Positions 9,862 to 22,300 of a stretch of DNA of 64,000 bases are shown one piece after another (within the stretch, counting starts at the first letter, position 1; the number at the start of each line of letters is the position of its first letter). The stretch comes from Coleophoma eucalyptorum (taxonomy: Eukaryota; Ascomycota; Leotiomycetes; Helotiales; Dermateaceae). Position numbers and translations under genes: made by a program. Under the pieces are notes generated by a model. It was not told where the DNA came from and did not search any database. It saw only the letters and a list, made by a program, of their open reading frames with translations. The stretch covers positions 1,116,001 through 1,180,000 of the forward strand of contig JALRME010000002.1 of NCBI GenBank assembly GCA_026120035.1, in the 5' to 3' direction.

Positions 9862-10581
9862 TTACATGAACCTATAGGTATGTAGTAGCTGTACCGGACA
9901 AGGGGAATGTACTCGACTCCGTTCTTGATACAGCCACATAGGTATTGGGCTTGCCACTGGAAGAAGAACTTCTTGTTCAGCTAGAGGTTGTTGGACTCTG
10001 ACACGTCTTCCATCTCCCGATATGTTACCTGAATAAGAGACGGAGAAGGTATGTAGGAAAGATCGTAGTGGTGGCGGAGCAAGACTTCTGCAGAGAGGAT
10101 CAATCCTACCCTCATAATATGTTTCAAGGTTGGCTTTAATACCCTCATCGGGTGTCAGCTCGTCGTCTTCGTCATGACTGTGATCACCGCCGTCATCAGA
10201 GAACTCATCAAACTCGTCATCGATGTAGAACTCTGGATGCTCCTGTATCGGTGTTCTTAATCGTGGCCGTATTGAGGAGACCTCGATCCTGTCCTCTGTA
10301 GAGTATTCAGCTCCTTCAAGTCGACGAGGTTGGATTTGTGTCATCTCTTTCCGGCATAGAGGACATCTTCTTCGGCCAATGTTTGGTTCTTGTATACATT
10401 TCTCAATACAGCTGTGGTCGAACAAATGATTGCATGGGATAATGATAACTGGTTCGGAGAGTGGCTCTAGGCAGATAGCACACATTGTTGCCTTTATGCT
10501 GCTGGTTTTTATCTGGCTATCCTGTGAAGATTCCGACGAGATTGCATTGCAGTTAGTATGATTAGTATCGCATTGGGACAT
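9862..10581 (-). CDS. RING finger protein (putative E3 ubiquitin ligase)
   Basis: The ATG at 10581 has a good context (TTCAACATGTC) and gives 239 residues; a further ATG at 10692 would add 37 unlikely residues. The RING is at residues 34 to about 80: C34-x2-C37, C50-x-H52, C58, then RRRCPLCRKE. The position that is normally His or Cys between H52 and C58 is Asp55, with His56 beside it, so the fifth zinc ligand is unusual. Between the RING and the tail lies a strongly acidic segment (DDEFDEFSDDGGDHSHDEDDE). The last ~45 residues of this frame look non-coding, while another frame from about 9981 to 9825 reads aromatic-rich protein (QYLCGCIKNGVEYIPLVRY). A missed intron or a frameshift is suspected. 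The target is unknown. Confidence 0.75.
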   Translation of the reverse strand: MSQCDTNHTNCNAISSESSQDSQIKTSSIKATMCAICLEPLSEPVIIIPCNHLFDHSCIEKCIQEPNIGRRRCPLCRKEMTQIQPRRLEGAEYSTEDRIEVSSIRPRLRTPIQEHPEFYIDDEFDEFSDDGGDHSHDEDDELTPDEGIKANLETYYEGRIDPLCRSLAPPPLRSFLHTFSVSYSGNISGDGRRVRVQQPLAEQEVLLPVASPIPMWLYQERSRVHSPCPVQLLHTYRFM

Positions 10582-13500
10582 GTTGAATAGCCACAAGAGG
10601 AAGCTTGTCAAAACCTCTGCCTCAGATAGGACTTGGATTCGGGTAAATTGATGCAAATAATAAAGATTTGGAGAAAGTAAAGAATTAAACATAATGGAAT
10701 TGCACGCAAAAAGGATTGGATGCTCAATTGTACATGATCTAGGCAGTTCAGATCAGAACAGTCGCGCTACATCATAGTCTCAGGGAACTACAACAACTAT
10801 ACTCGACCGGCGACCAGAAGAATATGCCATGTATATACAACTGCGATATAATGGTACTGCTACCTTGGACCTTAACTGCTTGTGTACGAGAAGCTGTGGA
10901 TATTATCGCTCAGGACTCGATGATCCACTTTCCTCAGAAAAAGCATAAATGCTAAGCGACGAGTCGATCACGGTCGCGTATTTTCGTTTCCTTGTAGACT
11001 TGAGGCAGATGCAAATGTGCAACAGAACAACACGTCTTATTTCCCAAGCACACATCTTTAATTGCTCGTGATATTTGGAAATGGTTCCAACGACGCAAAT
11101 TGCAGACACTGTTGCAACCTCTTGAAAACAAGGAGCCGAATTGACCCGAAGACAGTAGGCTCATGAGGTCACAAAGAGCAGTAAACGTAAGAGTTGATAA
11201 CTTGGTGGCAATGGGAACATTGGCGTCTTGTGAAACTCCGTCATATGATACAATAAGTGTCTCGTGGTACAATCTATTGAAATAATTGTTTTAGTGGCAA
11301 AGATCGAGACCAAGGCCGAACTCCATGGCCGAACATTCCTGGCGTAAACCGTACGGGGACACTATCTCGAAAAGCCATAGACACCATATCTACTTACGAT
11401 ATATTTTATTTATTTTGCCTAACAATATAAATTTCTACAATGATTAAAGTATGGCAGTGCCTAGGCCAAAAGCAGTTTTAGAAATCTGACTGCTTCATAC
11501 TAACGACTGTGTGAACGCTTTTATGGATTATTTTATTTTTTTGGGATCTAAAAAATATATAATGAAATTATTTGAGGCGCAAAATGTCGCCAAGTAAATC
11601 CTTACATTACCACACCCTCTTTCAAACATGAAACACGAAGTGAATGCAGCAAGGGACAATCTTGGACCGTTAACATAGCTGTTATCTCGTCTCGTGAGCA
11701 ATAGTATTCTTGTGCGGTTCCTAACTGGGAAGGATTAGTGCAAGATCAGCTTGTTTCATGAGGCGAGATGTTCTTGTACGAATACAACTCCTAACTGGGA
11801 AGGAGTAATGCAAGATCATCTCGTCTCATACGCGATAATATTCTTATAGGGTACAATTCCTAACTAGAAGGAGTAGTGCAAGAAATGTCACGATATACGT
11901 AACAGAGGGCGTCCTTGGATAAAATTTCTAGGTCAGAATATCCAAATATCGTCTATTCAGCTTGAATATAACGCAACTGCGAAGTGATGCAAGCAAGAGT
12001 GCATTTCCTGTCGCTTACTCAAACGACCGGTCGAGGCTCAGTATTTCGTATACCAACCTCACGCAGGAATGTCAGCAGATGTGGAGTGAGTGCTCACGCG
12101 GCCCTCCACTAAAGCCTGATAAATCAGCTCTTTTCATACCATGGTCTCTAGATTGAGAGAAAACCGGCCCCCACAAAACCAAACGAACAAGAGCCAAGAG
12201 ATGAACACTCGGAAGGTCCTGCTTCGGCAGAGGGAGAGAGAGGGTACGGCATCAGAATCATTTCCCAAGAACCGGGAACTCGAGCTCAAATTGATGGTCC
12301 GTGTGGATCAGATTCCCATTACCGTCGTTTCAACCATAGCTCCCAGGTCCGCCCAGATTAACGCATCCCATCCAGCCGTTTGGACATCGCCATAATATTA
12401 GCCCGACGTCATCCACCATGGATCACAACCAATGAAGTGCATCCTTGGTCTTCCAAATACTCCACAGGATTTGGAGATGCAGCATCAAGGCTTAGCAGCT
12501 GCTGCATCCTGCACTCTGTATGTCTCGCATTAGCTGGCTGCGTGGGTGAAGGATGCGGCTGCAGCCTCTGCACATGTAAGAGTGATGGCCGTCAGAAGCG
12601 AAGTAACGATGGCGAATGGCACTTAGATCTGCCTACTGCCAGTGGGACTTGCAGGGCCGAACTCTCGAGGTATCGATGCTCTTGCTCGTCCGTAGGCTGG
12701 GAATTATCCTTCTGCATCGTTGCAGCAATGCAGCAGGCTAATGCGCGACCCATCGACCACTCTGGATCGGTTGTACACTTCTGTAGCTGAGAGACATACT
12801 TCAGTGGGCTCGGGTTATGCTTTCACATAATATGTGCATAAAAAGGTTCTTGCGTTTTGCTTCTGGCGTGACATGACGCCAGACACATGGGAAAAGGCGA
12901 CCGTCGTCCGTTGAGCTCATCCGTCAGGCAAAGAGTCTCAGGTACATGTGTGATTAGTGGGCAGTCATCAGATGACCAGCGGGCACAGAAAGATGCATGT
13001 GTGCATGCATGTCATAAGGTTGAAACACATAAGGCGTCCAGTCCAGGTCCTTCGTCGTAGCATCCTCTCCTATCAGCCAGCTGGCACGGTTGGGCCAGGT
13101 TGGCCAGGTTGGCCGATTAGGAGAAACAAGCAGGTGAGATGCGGCATCGTCCAAAGTCTTCGAAAGTCAGACGGACCATGTGAGTGCTTCTCCGACGAGA
13201 ACCAGGGCCGTAGATCTCGAGGAATTCATTCTTATCAGACTGATCGCTGCGAGAAGACTTGCCCACAAAGAGAGTTTCTCAATAAAATTTTCTTCTTCTG
13301 GAGAAGCAAGGAGGCGGGACCCAGAGCATGCGAAGTTTTGATTGCTTGCATGATATCTTTTTTAGCCCCCTCCTTTCTTTTTTCGTCTTGTGGCTGTTCA
13401 CCCAACCTAAACCGTCTCGAGGTGATATATCAATTTTAGGGCGTCGAGACATTAATCAAGTCCAAGTAGATGGATTTTCTTTGCCCTCCCATCTCGCGCC

Positions 13501-14931
13501 TCTCGAACCCTGCTCCCTGGATTTACATACATTTGCATAAGGATCGTGCAGCTTGCATGCAGCATGGGGAGAGGCACTTTACTGTCGTAGTGGCTTTATC
13601 AGGACACTGGAAGTGGAGCGGGACTTGGGCATTTGGCATTGGTTGAAATGGTCACTTGATTCTGATGGGGATGATCCCTCCAATTTCGTAGATCCTAGCC
13701 CAGGTCCAACATTTGGAATTGTGATTTTGGCTACGGCATAGCCAAGAGGAGCAAATCGGAACCGCAGTTGTACACACCATCAACGCTTCCAGAGCTCACT
13801 ATGCAATGCGTCTGTTCGGATTTCGGAATCCTTTAGGGTTTGAAACTGTCTTGTGTATCTTAAGGCTGGCTGATATACTGTCCACACGTGATTCTTGCTT
13901 TGCTCGGCTATCTCCGAATCTTGTCTCTGAGTATGGGCTAACGAAGATATACTCTAAACTGTCAAATTGTATTCAATGACCATGAATGATATCGCGGATA
14001 TTGAACTGCACAAAGTGAATTCTGCTTGGGCCATTGAAGGAATGATCGTGTTTGTAAAGAGTGTCTGCATTACCGACATGTCTACCCTAAGAGGTGTAAA
14101 ACTAGCATTACACTACTCATCTATCGAAACTGCCGGTTAAAAAAGACATTGCAGCAAATTCCGCCATCCCCAACCCCAGCCAGCGTGAAACTGAATCGAA
14201 GTCCAGTGTATGATTGACCCATCCGCCCAACCGCCAGGCCCCAACGACCAACCCAATGCAATTGTCCTAGGTGAGGACCGACCGAACCAAGTGTGCAAGA
14301 CCAAATAAAAAGAGAGAGAGTAAGAGAGAGAGTAAGAGAATTAAACATACAAACAGCAGCGCATTGTGACAAAAGAAAAGAGATCCTCATCAGATCCATA
14401 ACGCGAGCAATACTTCCTAGGCCAAGCGACCCAGGTTTTTGGTTTCTCTTTTTTTTCCACCCAAGCTAACTCCAATCCTTTTTATATGATTTTGATGAAA
14501 AGTAGAGGGCAAGATCGCGGATAAGGGACATGTTGACTCTCGAGACGAGGGTTGAGAGTCAAGTACAAGCGTCCAAGCCCCAAAGCGATAGTACAAAACA
14601 GAGAACAGAAGCGACGCAGCAAACGAAAGCGGAAAGCAGCATGCAAGCGTACAAGAACAAGATCCAGAAGTCATCTTTTCGTGCACCATTCCGCGTGTTT
14701 CTTCGTTTCTCTTTTTCTTCTAGGGGCATACATGTACAAGCACGTTAAGGGTTCATTAGCAATATTCGTCCCGGGTCGTAGAGTAGCAGCGTGCAACTCA
14801 TCGTTCCAGACATGAGAGTCATAAATATATTCGTGGGTGTGTAAGATTCGTGTGGCATCGATCATGAGTTGACATTGAATGCTGATGGATGCCTCTCAAG
14901 ATATAGCCATGTCATATAGACACATGGTAAA
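10582..14931. other. Gene-poor interval between RING gene and C2H2 factor
   Basis: About 4.3 kb without a convincing gene. It lies upstream of the RING gene and downstream of the C2H2 factor, both on the minus strand. Contents seen: an AT-rich patch at about 11,395-11,590, a degenerate 70-base tandem repeat at 11,683-11,886, a short duplicated ccaggttgg near 13,095-13,115 and a GA-rich run near 14,308-14,340. Open frames such as 12,380-12,790 start with TTG and show no protein-like pattern. Confidence 0.5.
11683..11886 (+). repeat. Degenerate 70-base tandem repeat, about three copies
   Basis: Each unit has tctcgtctc..gag, then tattctt, then cctaactgggaagga, then gtgcaaga. The cctaac landmark recurs at 11,720, 11,790 and 11,859, giving periods of 70 and 69 bases. 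The copies differ at several places, so this is not a recent array. No coding sense was seen. Confidence 0.75.
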
Positions 14932-16068
14932 TCAATCCGTTCTGCTGCCATCACTTCCTGCTTTACGGGATTTTCGGCTCATTTCCTCATAGACACGTCG
15001 AGCTTCAGGGAAATACTCAGTCCTCGACGACTTCTTGGTGGGATCCATGTGAAGCTTGATGTGCGATTTGAGGTTGTCGGCTCTTCCAAATTCCTTGCCA
15101 CAAAACTGGCAAGGTAGCTTTACTTCATTCTCATGCGTCTTCATATGACGCTTAAGGTGCTCCTGTCTCTGGAAGCGTCCTTGACACCCAGGCCAGGTGC
15201 AGTGTCGCTTAGCTTGCTTTTGGACGGAGAGGTTGTTGGGAAGGATGTACTCTCTCTTAACACGCTTTCGCGCTGCACGAGCGTCGCCATTTTGAATGCG
15301 ATGTAATACGGTTGAGGATTCAAGAGGTGGTTGGAAACACCTCTGTCGCCCATTAGCACTCCTTGATGGGGTCCTTGATGGCGAGTGATCGCGCTCGCTT
15401 GTAGGGGACATGAAATAACGAAGTGGTCCGGCAGGAGACGTGGCAAATTCTGAAGACGGGCTGTCAAAATGGAGGGGTCTCATCGGTGATGAAGACATTT
15501 CGAACTGATCGACAAAAGTCGTTTGAGAAGGTACCACGAAGTCGGTTGCTGGAGATGAGCTCAGAACTGACGTTGGTGAGTATTGTCCCAAATCCAATGG
15601 AGGAGTAGTGGTTGGGAGACCATGGTGACCAAAAGACTGACTGCTCGAAACAGGAATGTTATTTTGAGATCCATAAGAACTAAAGCTGGACATGCCGTCA
15701 TTGATCATGTAGTTGTTATAACTGGGTCCAGAATACTGAAGATTGCAGCCCATGAAAGACTCTGGAATCGGCTTGCCAAACATAACGTCTTGATCTTGGT
15801 AACCGGTAAGAAGCTGCTTTTGGGTCATGTTTGACATGTTACAGTAGCCATTTGATCTTGAAGGGGTCCGTGAGGGAGTTGGAGTATTTCCCGACATCTC
15901 TTCAATCTTGACAGAATCGAGAGATGGCCGTCGAGTTGATGGTGGTGTGCTCAGCACTGGATAGTCGCCCCAAGGTGATACACTTGAGAAAGAATTACTT
16001 AATGGGGGGCACGAGGTTGTATGACTGCCTGAATCATAAGAGTCGAAATGTTGTTGTCCCTCGAACAT
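14932..16068 (-). CDS. C2H2 zinc-finger transcription factor, possibly BrlA-like conidiation regulator
   Basis: A single exon of 378 residues. Two C2H2 fingers sit at the C-terminus. Finger 1 is C290-x4-C295-x12-H308-x3-H312, with the helix RQEHLKRHMKTH. Finger 2 is C320-x2-C323-x12-H336-x3-H340, with RADNLKSHIKLH. After them comes a basic tail (RTEYFPEARRVYEEMSRKSRK). The first 280 residues are Ser/Pro/Thr-rich with repeated SRTPSRS-type motifs, as in fungal activators. Paired C-terminal fingers followed by this tail remind me of proteins labelled BrlA-type or C2H2 conidiation factors in ascomycetes, but that label is from memory and not proven. The gene sits alone in about 14 kb, which suits a heavily regulated developmental gene. 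Confidence 0.85.
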   Translation of the reverse strand: MFEGQQHFDSYDSGSHTTSCPPLSNSFSSVSPWGDYPVLSTPPSTRRPSLDSVKIEEMSGNTPTPSRTPSRSNGYCNMSNMTQKQLLTGYQDQDVMFGKPIPESFMGCNLQYSGPSYNNYMINDGMSSFSSYGSQNNIPVSSSQSFGHHGLPTTTPPLDLGQYSPTSVLSSSPATDFVVPSQTTFVDQFEMSSSPMRPLHFDSPSSEFATSPAGPLRYFMSPTSERDHSPSRTPSRSANGRQRCFQPPLESSTVLHRIQNGDARAARKRVKREYILPNNLSVQKQAKRHCTWPGCQGRFQRQEHLKRHMKTHENEVKLPCQFCGKEFGRADNLKSHIKLHMDPTKKSSRTEYFPEARRVYEEMSRKSRKAGSDGSRTD

Positions 16069-16159
16069 GACTTTGGAAGGAAAGGAAGGGCGTGCTGTCG
16101 TGAAGGGGCTTATAAGATTTGCAGAAAGGGTTGAAGTAGCCGGGCCTAAGGCTGGGGAG

Positions 16160-16324
16160 TTAGTCTCGGCTCTGGCTGACGGTGGGCTGGTAGGAATGAA
16201 CGAACAAATTACTTTTGGAAGGCAGACCAGGTAGGTATGTATATATGGATGGAAGAAAGGACTTTAACAATGCAATGAGTGGATGGACTTCCAAGAAGTT
16301 ATGGAAGTCTTGAGTGGGAGGCAT
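16160..16324 (-). promoter_or_regulatory. Possible upstream ORF in the leader of the C2H2 factor gene
   Basis: An ATG at 16324 opens a 54-codon frame that ends at 16160, 91 bases before the main ATG at 16068. No other ATG lies between its stop and the main start. If this stretch is in the transcript, the frame would be scanned first and could limit translation. The brlA locus of Aspergillus nidulans has an upstream ORF of this kind, which makes the arrangement worth noting. Transcription here is not shown. Confidence 0.35.
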
Positions 16325-19300
16325 GTGCGTCTCATATATCAACGGAGGAGGGGATGGTGAGAACAATGCCCCAGGTCAAAGCCGCTTGGCTGTTGAACCA
16401 TTTGCGCGAGAAACAGGTTAGGCTTACCGGAGATCTACTGACACGAGCCGCGTTCTTGTTACGCAAGGTCAGGGAATAGGAATGTGGAGCGTGACGCGAT
16501 GTGATATCTCCTCCTGGGACTCGTAGAGGGGCAAAATATGGTCTGAATAGGTCAGTATGCTCTTCGAACTGCTCTTATGCTCACTGAAGTTGCAATTACT
16601 GATTTTCCCAAAGCAGAGACTCAGACAAACTCCTGACGGCCGTTCAGATCCAGATCTGGATTATCGCTCAAGGGGACGCTGGTACAATCAATACTGTTTG
16701 AATTTGGGGGCGATCTATCGTTCAATGGTGGTAAAGTGAGTAAGAGTACCTTGCAGAAGGACTTGCTTGCTCCCTTGGGAGGTGGTAGTAGGGCTCTCTT
16801 AAGCAGAGACCACCGGTCCCTCGCCTCCATAGCGTATTCCGGATCATTACGATAGATGGCGATGAAAGTCCTCAGGCAGGTTGGCTTGTCCTCAGTTACC
16901 GACTTGTGGGGTCGATCGACATACAGCAGCAGACTTTCTTTGGAGATGGCGGGACAGAACAAGCTAGCCTCACAGGCCCAAGTCTCACTATTATTACACA
17001 TTATGCTGCTGCTGCAAGTGATGTGCTGCCAGCTTGCTAGGTTCACCACCGGGCACTACTGCCACTCCTGGCCCTCTTGAGCCAGCTCCCAGCCTCCACC
17101 GCCGCCATTGGCCAGACCGCAATCATGTCAGGAACAGAGCCAGCGGCGAGTCGACCGACGACGGGATCCAACGCAAGATACTGCTCTGAAAGAGCGCCGT
17201 CTGCCGAACCGTGCAATGCCTGCAATGCCTGCGCTGCAATTAACAGCAAGCCAGCAGGACCACAGCACGGCTCTTGCAAGCTGATTTGCAATACAGGAAA
17301 CGTTCAAGCTGCAAGAGCGGGTGAGCTGCCAGACCCTGACAGGGAAAGGTTGAGCTGAGCAAGGATTGGCCTGCGCAGAAGGATCTACGATCGTGCATCT
17401 GGCTGTAATCTATCTACGTTCTTGCAAGCGAAGGCTGACAAGAAACGGCTCGACCGAGGATTGGCTGGGCTCTGAAAGTGCGAAGGACGAGGAATGATAT
17501 GACGATCGCTGGAATGCTAAACAAAGCTCTATCACGAGAGGCTGAAGCACATCGAGCTCGACTGCACTTGCTACTACTCGACCTGGCCTGACTCAGCTCC
17601 ACTGACCCTCTTGACAGGCAAAGACCGTACACGGTACGGCACGGCTCTGGCCTCCAGTGGAGAACCTGTGTACGGATACTATCAGCACAGACTATAGCCA
17701 TAGTATCGCCTGGCTGAGGGCGCACGTCTTCGTAGGACTAGTATGGCTTGGACGCTGGCGGTACGTTCAAATGCTCGGACGAACATACGGTCATGTAAGG
17801 CAAAAGAAAATAAAAAATCAACCACGCCGAGGTTCCGGGACACCAGACTCGGAATCGAAAGGAGGGTAAATGGCCAGGTTGGAACATTGCGGAGAGTGGC
17901 TTGGTTTTCAAGATGGGACACTAAGCAGCTGGAACGAAGGGAGAACCCACGCGACTATGCTTAAAGTGGAAGTATACTACGGCAAGATGCTTGTAACGGC
18001 TCCATAAAATAGCTTTTCTGCTTGCTTTTGCTTCTTTTGACGCCTCATGTCTTGGTAGTTCTTGGCCTGCCCACTAATGTCGCCTTGGTCGTCGACTCGC
18101 TCGCTTCGTTTTGTTCTATCGTTCCTCTTTGCTCCTACGAGCCTCGAAGTACAACCGTCACTTCCCCATCACATCGAAGAACCGAGTTGTTCTGATCTAA
18201 ATAGACCCTTTCGGGCCCACTGCATCGCAAGTGCAACCGGCCCTGCCGGTCCGTGGCATATACTCTACACTATGCCAAGTCCGCTCCAACGTACAGTACC
18301 TTCAGTATCTACCTTAAAGCCATCCTCGATGGAATGTCTCAACGTGACCCAGCCACGGTTCCAGAAGCTCGAGAGGCATGTAGAGGAGCTGCGGTGTGCA
18401 ACGGTGATTGATGGCGATGTCTCTGGCGCTTCAGCCGGCTAACGACTTCCAGCTTGCTTTTCATGTCTTCGGCTACAGTGGCCCTTTCAAAATCACGTTC
18501 ACAGGAAATGATAAACATGACACTGGAGGTTTCAACGCTGACTCGATGCTGTTTTGCTGTTTGTTCGTCACTTTCTCTCAGCTGCAGGTAGAACTGGCGC
18601 TTGCCTAAATATGGTAAGAGACCATTATTTTATCATTTCTGACACAAACCCGCCAACCAGTTCGACAATACGACCAGCACTGCGAGGCGAGCTCTCGTTT
18701 ATGGACTGGTGAGATGAAAAAAAACTCCCCACGGGACGAAAGGCCAATCAGTGAATCAGTAGGGAAAGTAGCGACAGACCACTTTCACCATCCTATACGG
18801 TCCTGGCAGTCCATGATCAACATCGCATTTTGGGCCCCGGCGCTCGTCCCCTGGCTCCGACGAAGCTTATACCCCACTTGGAAAGCTGAAGGGAATATCA
18901 TAAAGTCCATCAGAAAACTCAGTACAGTGCATATACATACTTGGAACCTGAGGCTTCTAACAATGACAAATGTTTCGTGCGAGACGGCAGGGTGGTAGTA
19001 GCCCCCAAATTGAGCAGCATTTGCAGACAGCCACCGTCATCAATGGCCTATGGAGCCCATCAGAACCAGAAATGACGAGAGATGGTCGAATTGGTACTCT
19101 GGTGGCACAAGAAAAGATCTGTCTCTCTCGTTATGCAGTGCCTATGGCTGCAGTTTCAAAGTTGTGCATCATGAGATGACATCTTGCGTAGTTTATTACT
19201 GGGTATGGCCAAACCTCAAGTATTCCTGAAACATATAGGCCAAGTATTCATTTTCACCAATATCCTCGAACCTGGATTCGAAGATTCTACCAAAAAGCAG

Positions 19301-22300
19301 AGCATCGATATTCCGCTCGGCAGAAATCCCCAAATATCGCACGTTCTATTGAACTGAAGCCCCTTTGTCGCTCTGTCGTATCCCTTGCTATCGACTCAAG
19401 TTTTGGTCGTGCTTTTTCAACTTGTACATCATCTCAATTTTCTCTTGGGAGTTATCCCAATGCTTGGGTTTTTGTTCCTGTGGGGTACCAGGCTTGAAAT
19501 CCTCTCATGATTCTATCTCATTTTCTGTCTTTGGCTGCCCCGGCCTGTTTGAATAATCTTATTTCTCTTCCGTCTCCACCTGCCGCACATAACCCCAGTC
19601 GCGGTCTTGCCGATTTCGACAAGGATCGAAATCAAGATCCTGCTAAGCGATCTTCGCTCAGGTTCAGGGAAGCCAGGGACTGAGATGTCATATCCACTAC
19701 TCTCCCTGTGCTGGTATTTTTCTTTCTAGATAGGCGAGCGGCCAGAAGAGTTCAACTAAGTTGAGAAACTTTAAGTGACATGTCTTCTTGGGGGACTATT
19801 ATTCTTAGTTATTCTCGCCATTATTACTCTTGCCCGCACGGCCAAATTTGATGTGGCTGCTGCTTCGTTGGGTAGCAAAGGGCGGCTTGCCTTTCTGCTA
19901 ATTTCCTGGCGGATCATCATCTCCGCCTATTCTTCAATGCTATTCGCAGTTTGTTTGCTTTTCTTGTCTTGCAGATGACAGCACCGGATCGAAGCACGTT
20001 TCTACAATAGTGTTCGAACGTGCAGGGCATCATTACGAAGTTTCCTCCAAATGTCTCGCGGGATAGGAACTTGATGACCCACGAAGAACTTCAAACTTGC
20101 GGATAGCGCGTGGGTCAATTTTTATTCGGTGGACAAGCTTATTGATTTTTACTTCGTTTTGTCCATGTCCATGTCAAGGAAACAGTCTTCCATATTGCCA
20201 TAATTTATGACTCTCACAATTTTGACCACCTATATTCTTTGTGTGAACTATCGCCTTTCAGGAGCTCGGTTCAAGTCAATATATTACTTTGGCTGCAATT
20301 ATTGTCTTAGGATATTATTGTACGATGAAATTTCGATTACCGGTAGTATATACGCCACGTAAATGTCGTACAACGTTATTGAAGACATTGCCATCTTTGT
20401 AATTCTATATCGAAACTATCCATGGCTAAGAGCGCGCTTTAGGCGTTGTAATTCTTGGGAAGCCACGGCAGCTGGTGCACATGTACGAATTGGTAACCGA
20501 GAACAGTATCGCAATAACAGCATACTAGGACGTAATCCCTATACGTGGAGGTGAGTAGATTGTATACTGGAGTGGAGACCTATAGCAGAGGGTATCGGTG
20601 TTAAATAAAGCAATGATTCTCATCACTTCACTTACGATTCCTTTCCATGTAGAACCTCGTTCAACATTGGAGTGACCAAGACAACAAGGAATCATACCCG
20701 CTTTGTATTCAAGATACCTAAGCTGATGACTCTGTCGTCTTTGAAAAGGTACTAGGCTAGGATATCGCCAACGAAGAGGATATTCAAGCAAGGCTGGCTC
20801 TGTATCCAGCCATATGTTGCCACCAACGGCGCCGTATAAAGTTTTCTTGTCCTGGAATGAAGACGATCCCAAAGAGAGCATGGCATACCTAAAATAGGCT
20901 GTAAATTGACCAGCAAAAGGTAGTTCTGTGGAAAAAGAAGAACCTATTAACCACTGATCAATGTCAGTTCAAGGCATCTAAATCGCCCTAAAAAACCCAA
21001 CACTGGGTAGCATGACATGTATTGTTGAAATATCGTGACGGCCTATGTGCCACACATAATGCGCATAAAGTGCTTATGCTCACCGCCGTGCAACGACCAG
21101 CACACCCATGGTGTTAGTCCCGAGCCACCCACACCACCTGGCAAGATCTCGGTGGCACATCGCACAAGATCACGTAGGAGTTCTATGCAGGATCTGGCGA
21201 AAGCCACCTTCACTCTGCCGTCCAGGTACGAGACACAGAACGTCCCCAGTGGCAACCGCCTGGTGGTACGAGATGCTTCTTTTTTCGGGTACCTGGTTTT
21301 GTGCTCATCCGGGCATGTGGCAGCCGCATTCTTGCTGTCTTTTTTCCCCAGGGAATTGATGAGTTTCTTGTCTTCCTAAACGCCAGCAATCTCCTTTCGT
21401 CCTTGAAGGAGGTGCAGGGCGGCTCGCTTGGCGTGGCCTTTTGCTCTTGAGTTCGTGGCAAGATTTGCAGGATGTATGAGAGGACTACTTCCTGAATGAT
21501 TAAAAGCTGCAGAGGAACTGCCCGTGGGAAGGAGGCCGAGTCAGTTCAGGACAGGTGGCGACACTGCATCGATGGAGCTTTCCATCCTGGCATCTTCCAG
21601 AGATGCTCCATTTCACCTCCCACTAGCGAGGAAGGGCCCGGAAGCAAAGAGCCTTTGGTTTTCATAGACATACTTAGGACTCCGATAATAGTACATCCTG
21701 AAGATTTAGACGAGGCAAAAACCCAAAAACTGTTCCTGGATGGTGCCGTTGAAGAAAGATAAAGTAAAGGGTGCATTCTAATTGTAGTTAACGTCCACTG
21801 TATGCAATGTCCTAACCATCGTCTTCCTACCTTACGCCTTACATGTATCGAGACTTAGTCGGCTAAGCGAGAAGTCTACTCTCGTGGACTACCTTCTCCT
21901 ACGTATGTGGGTGGTGAGCCTTGCCTCTCTGCTTCATCTCCACCGGTTCCTCCCCGCCGCTACATTAGCTTCTCGAGTCGTGGTGGTGCCGTGTCAGATT
22001 GGTCGTCTATAGTTGGGGAAGAGCTTAATGCCGGCAAGGGCACGAGAGCTCCGAGATGGATGGCCATTGCCTCGTGAAGATGAGTGGTTTTCTTCCACAA
22101 CCTACTTGTGCCTTACATCCACTACCTCCAGTAAAGCGACGTAATCGTGCTTGAGAGATTTGCTGCGAAACAGGTCTGTGCTCTTGCCATAACTGTGACA
22201 GCCCTTCGCTGCTTTTCCGCTGACAAAGATTTTGCTTTCTATATTCGACGACCCACGATAGTTTCTAAGGCATGCGTCGATTTCTTCAACCTTCGGGTCC

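Noticed and set aside
9487..9885. Plus-strand 132-codon frame between LHS1 and the RING gene
   Set aside because: It overlaps 3' UTR space and the better minus-strand frame, and has no protein-like pattern.
11395..11590. AT-rich patch as a RIP-degraded transposon
   Set aside because: Too short, no terminal repeats and no remnant of transposon protein in any frame.
12380..12790. Plus-strand frame of 136 codons with several Cys residues
   Set aside because: It starts with TTG, not ATG, and has no family pattern; overlapping frames look equally open.
17043..17358. Overlapping Ala/Cys-rich frames on both strands
   Set aside because: Open only because of local GC-rich, short-repeat sequence (tgcaatgcc units); no consistent frame.
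20221..20290. A ggttcaagtc string resembling a tRNA B box
   Set aside because: No acceptor stem, anticodon arm or A box could be drawn around it.
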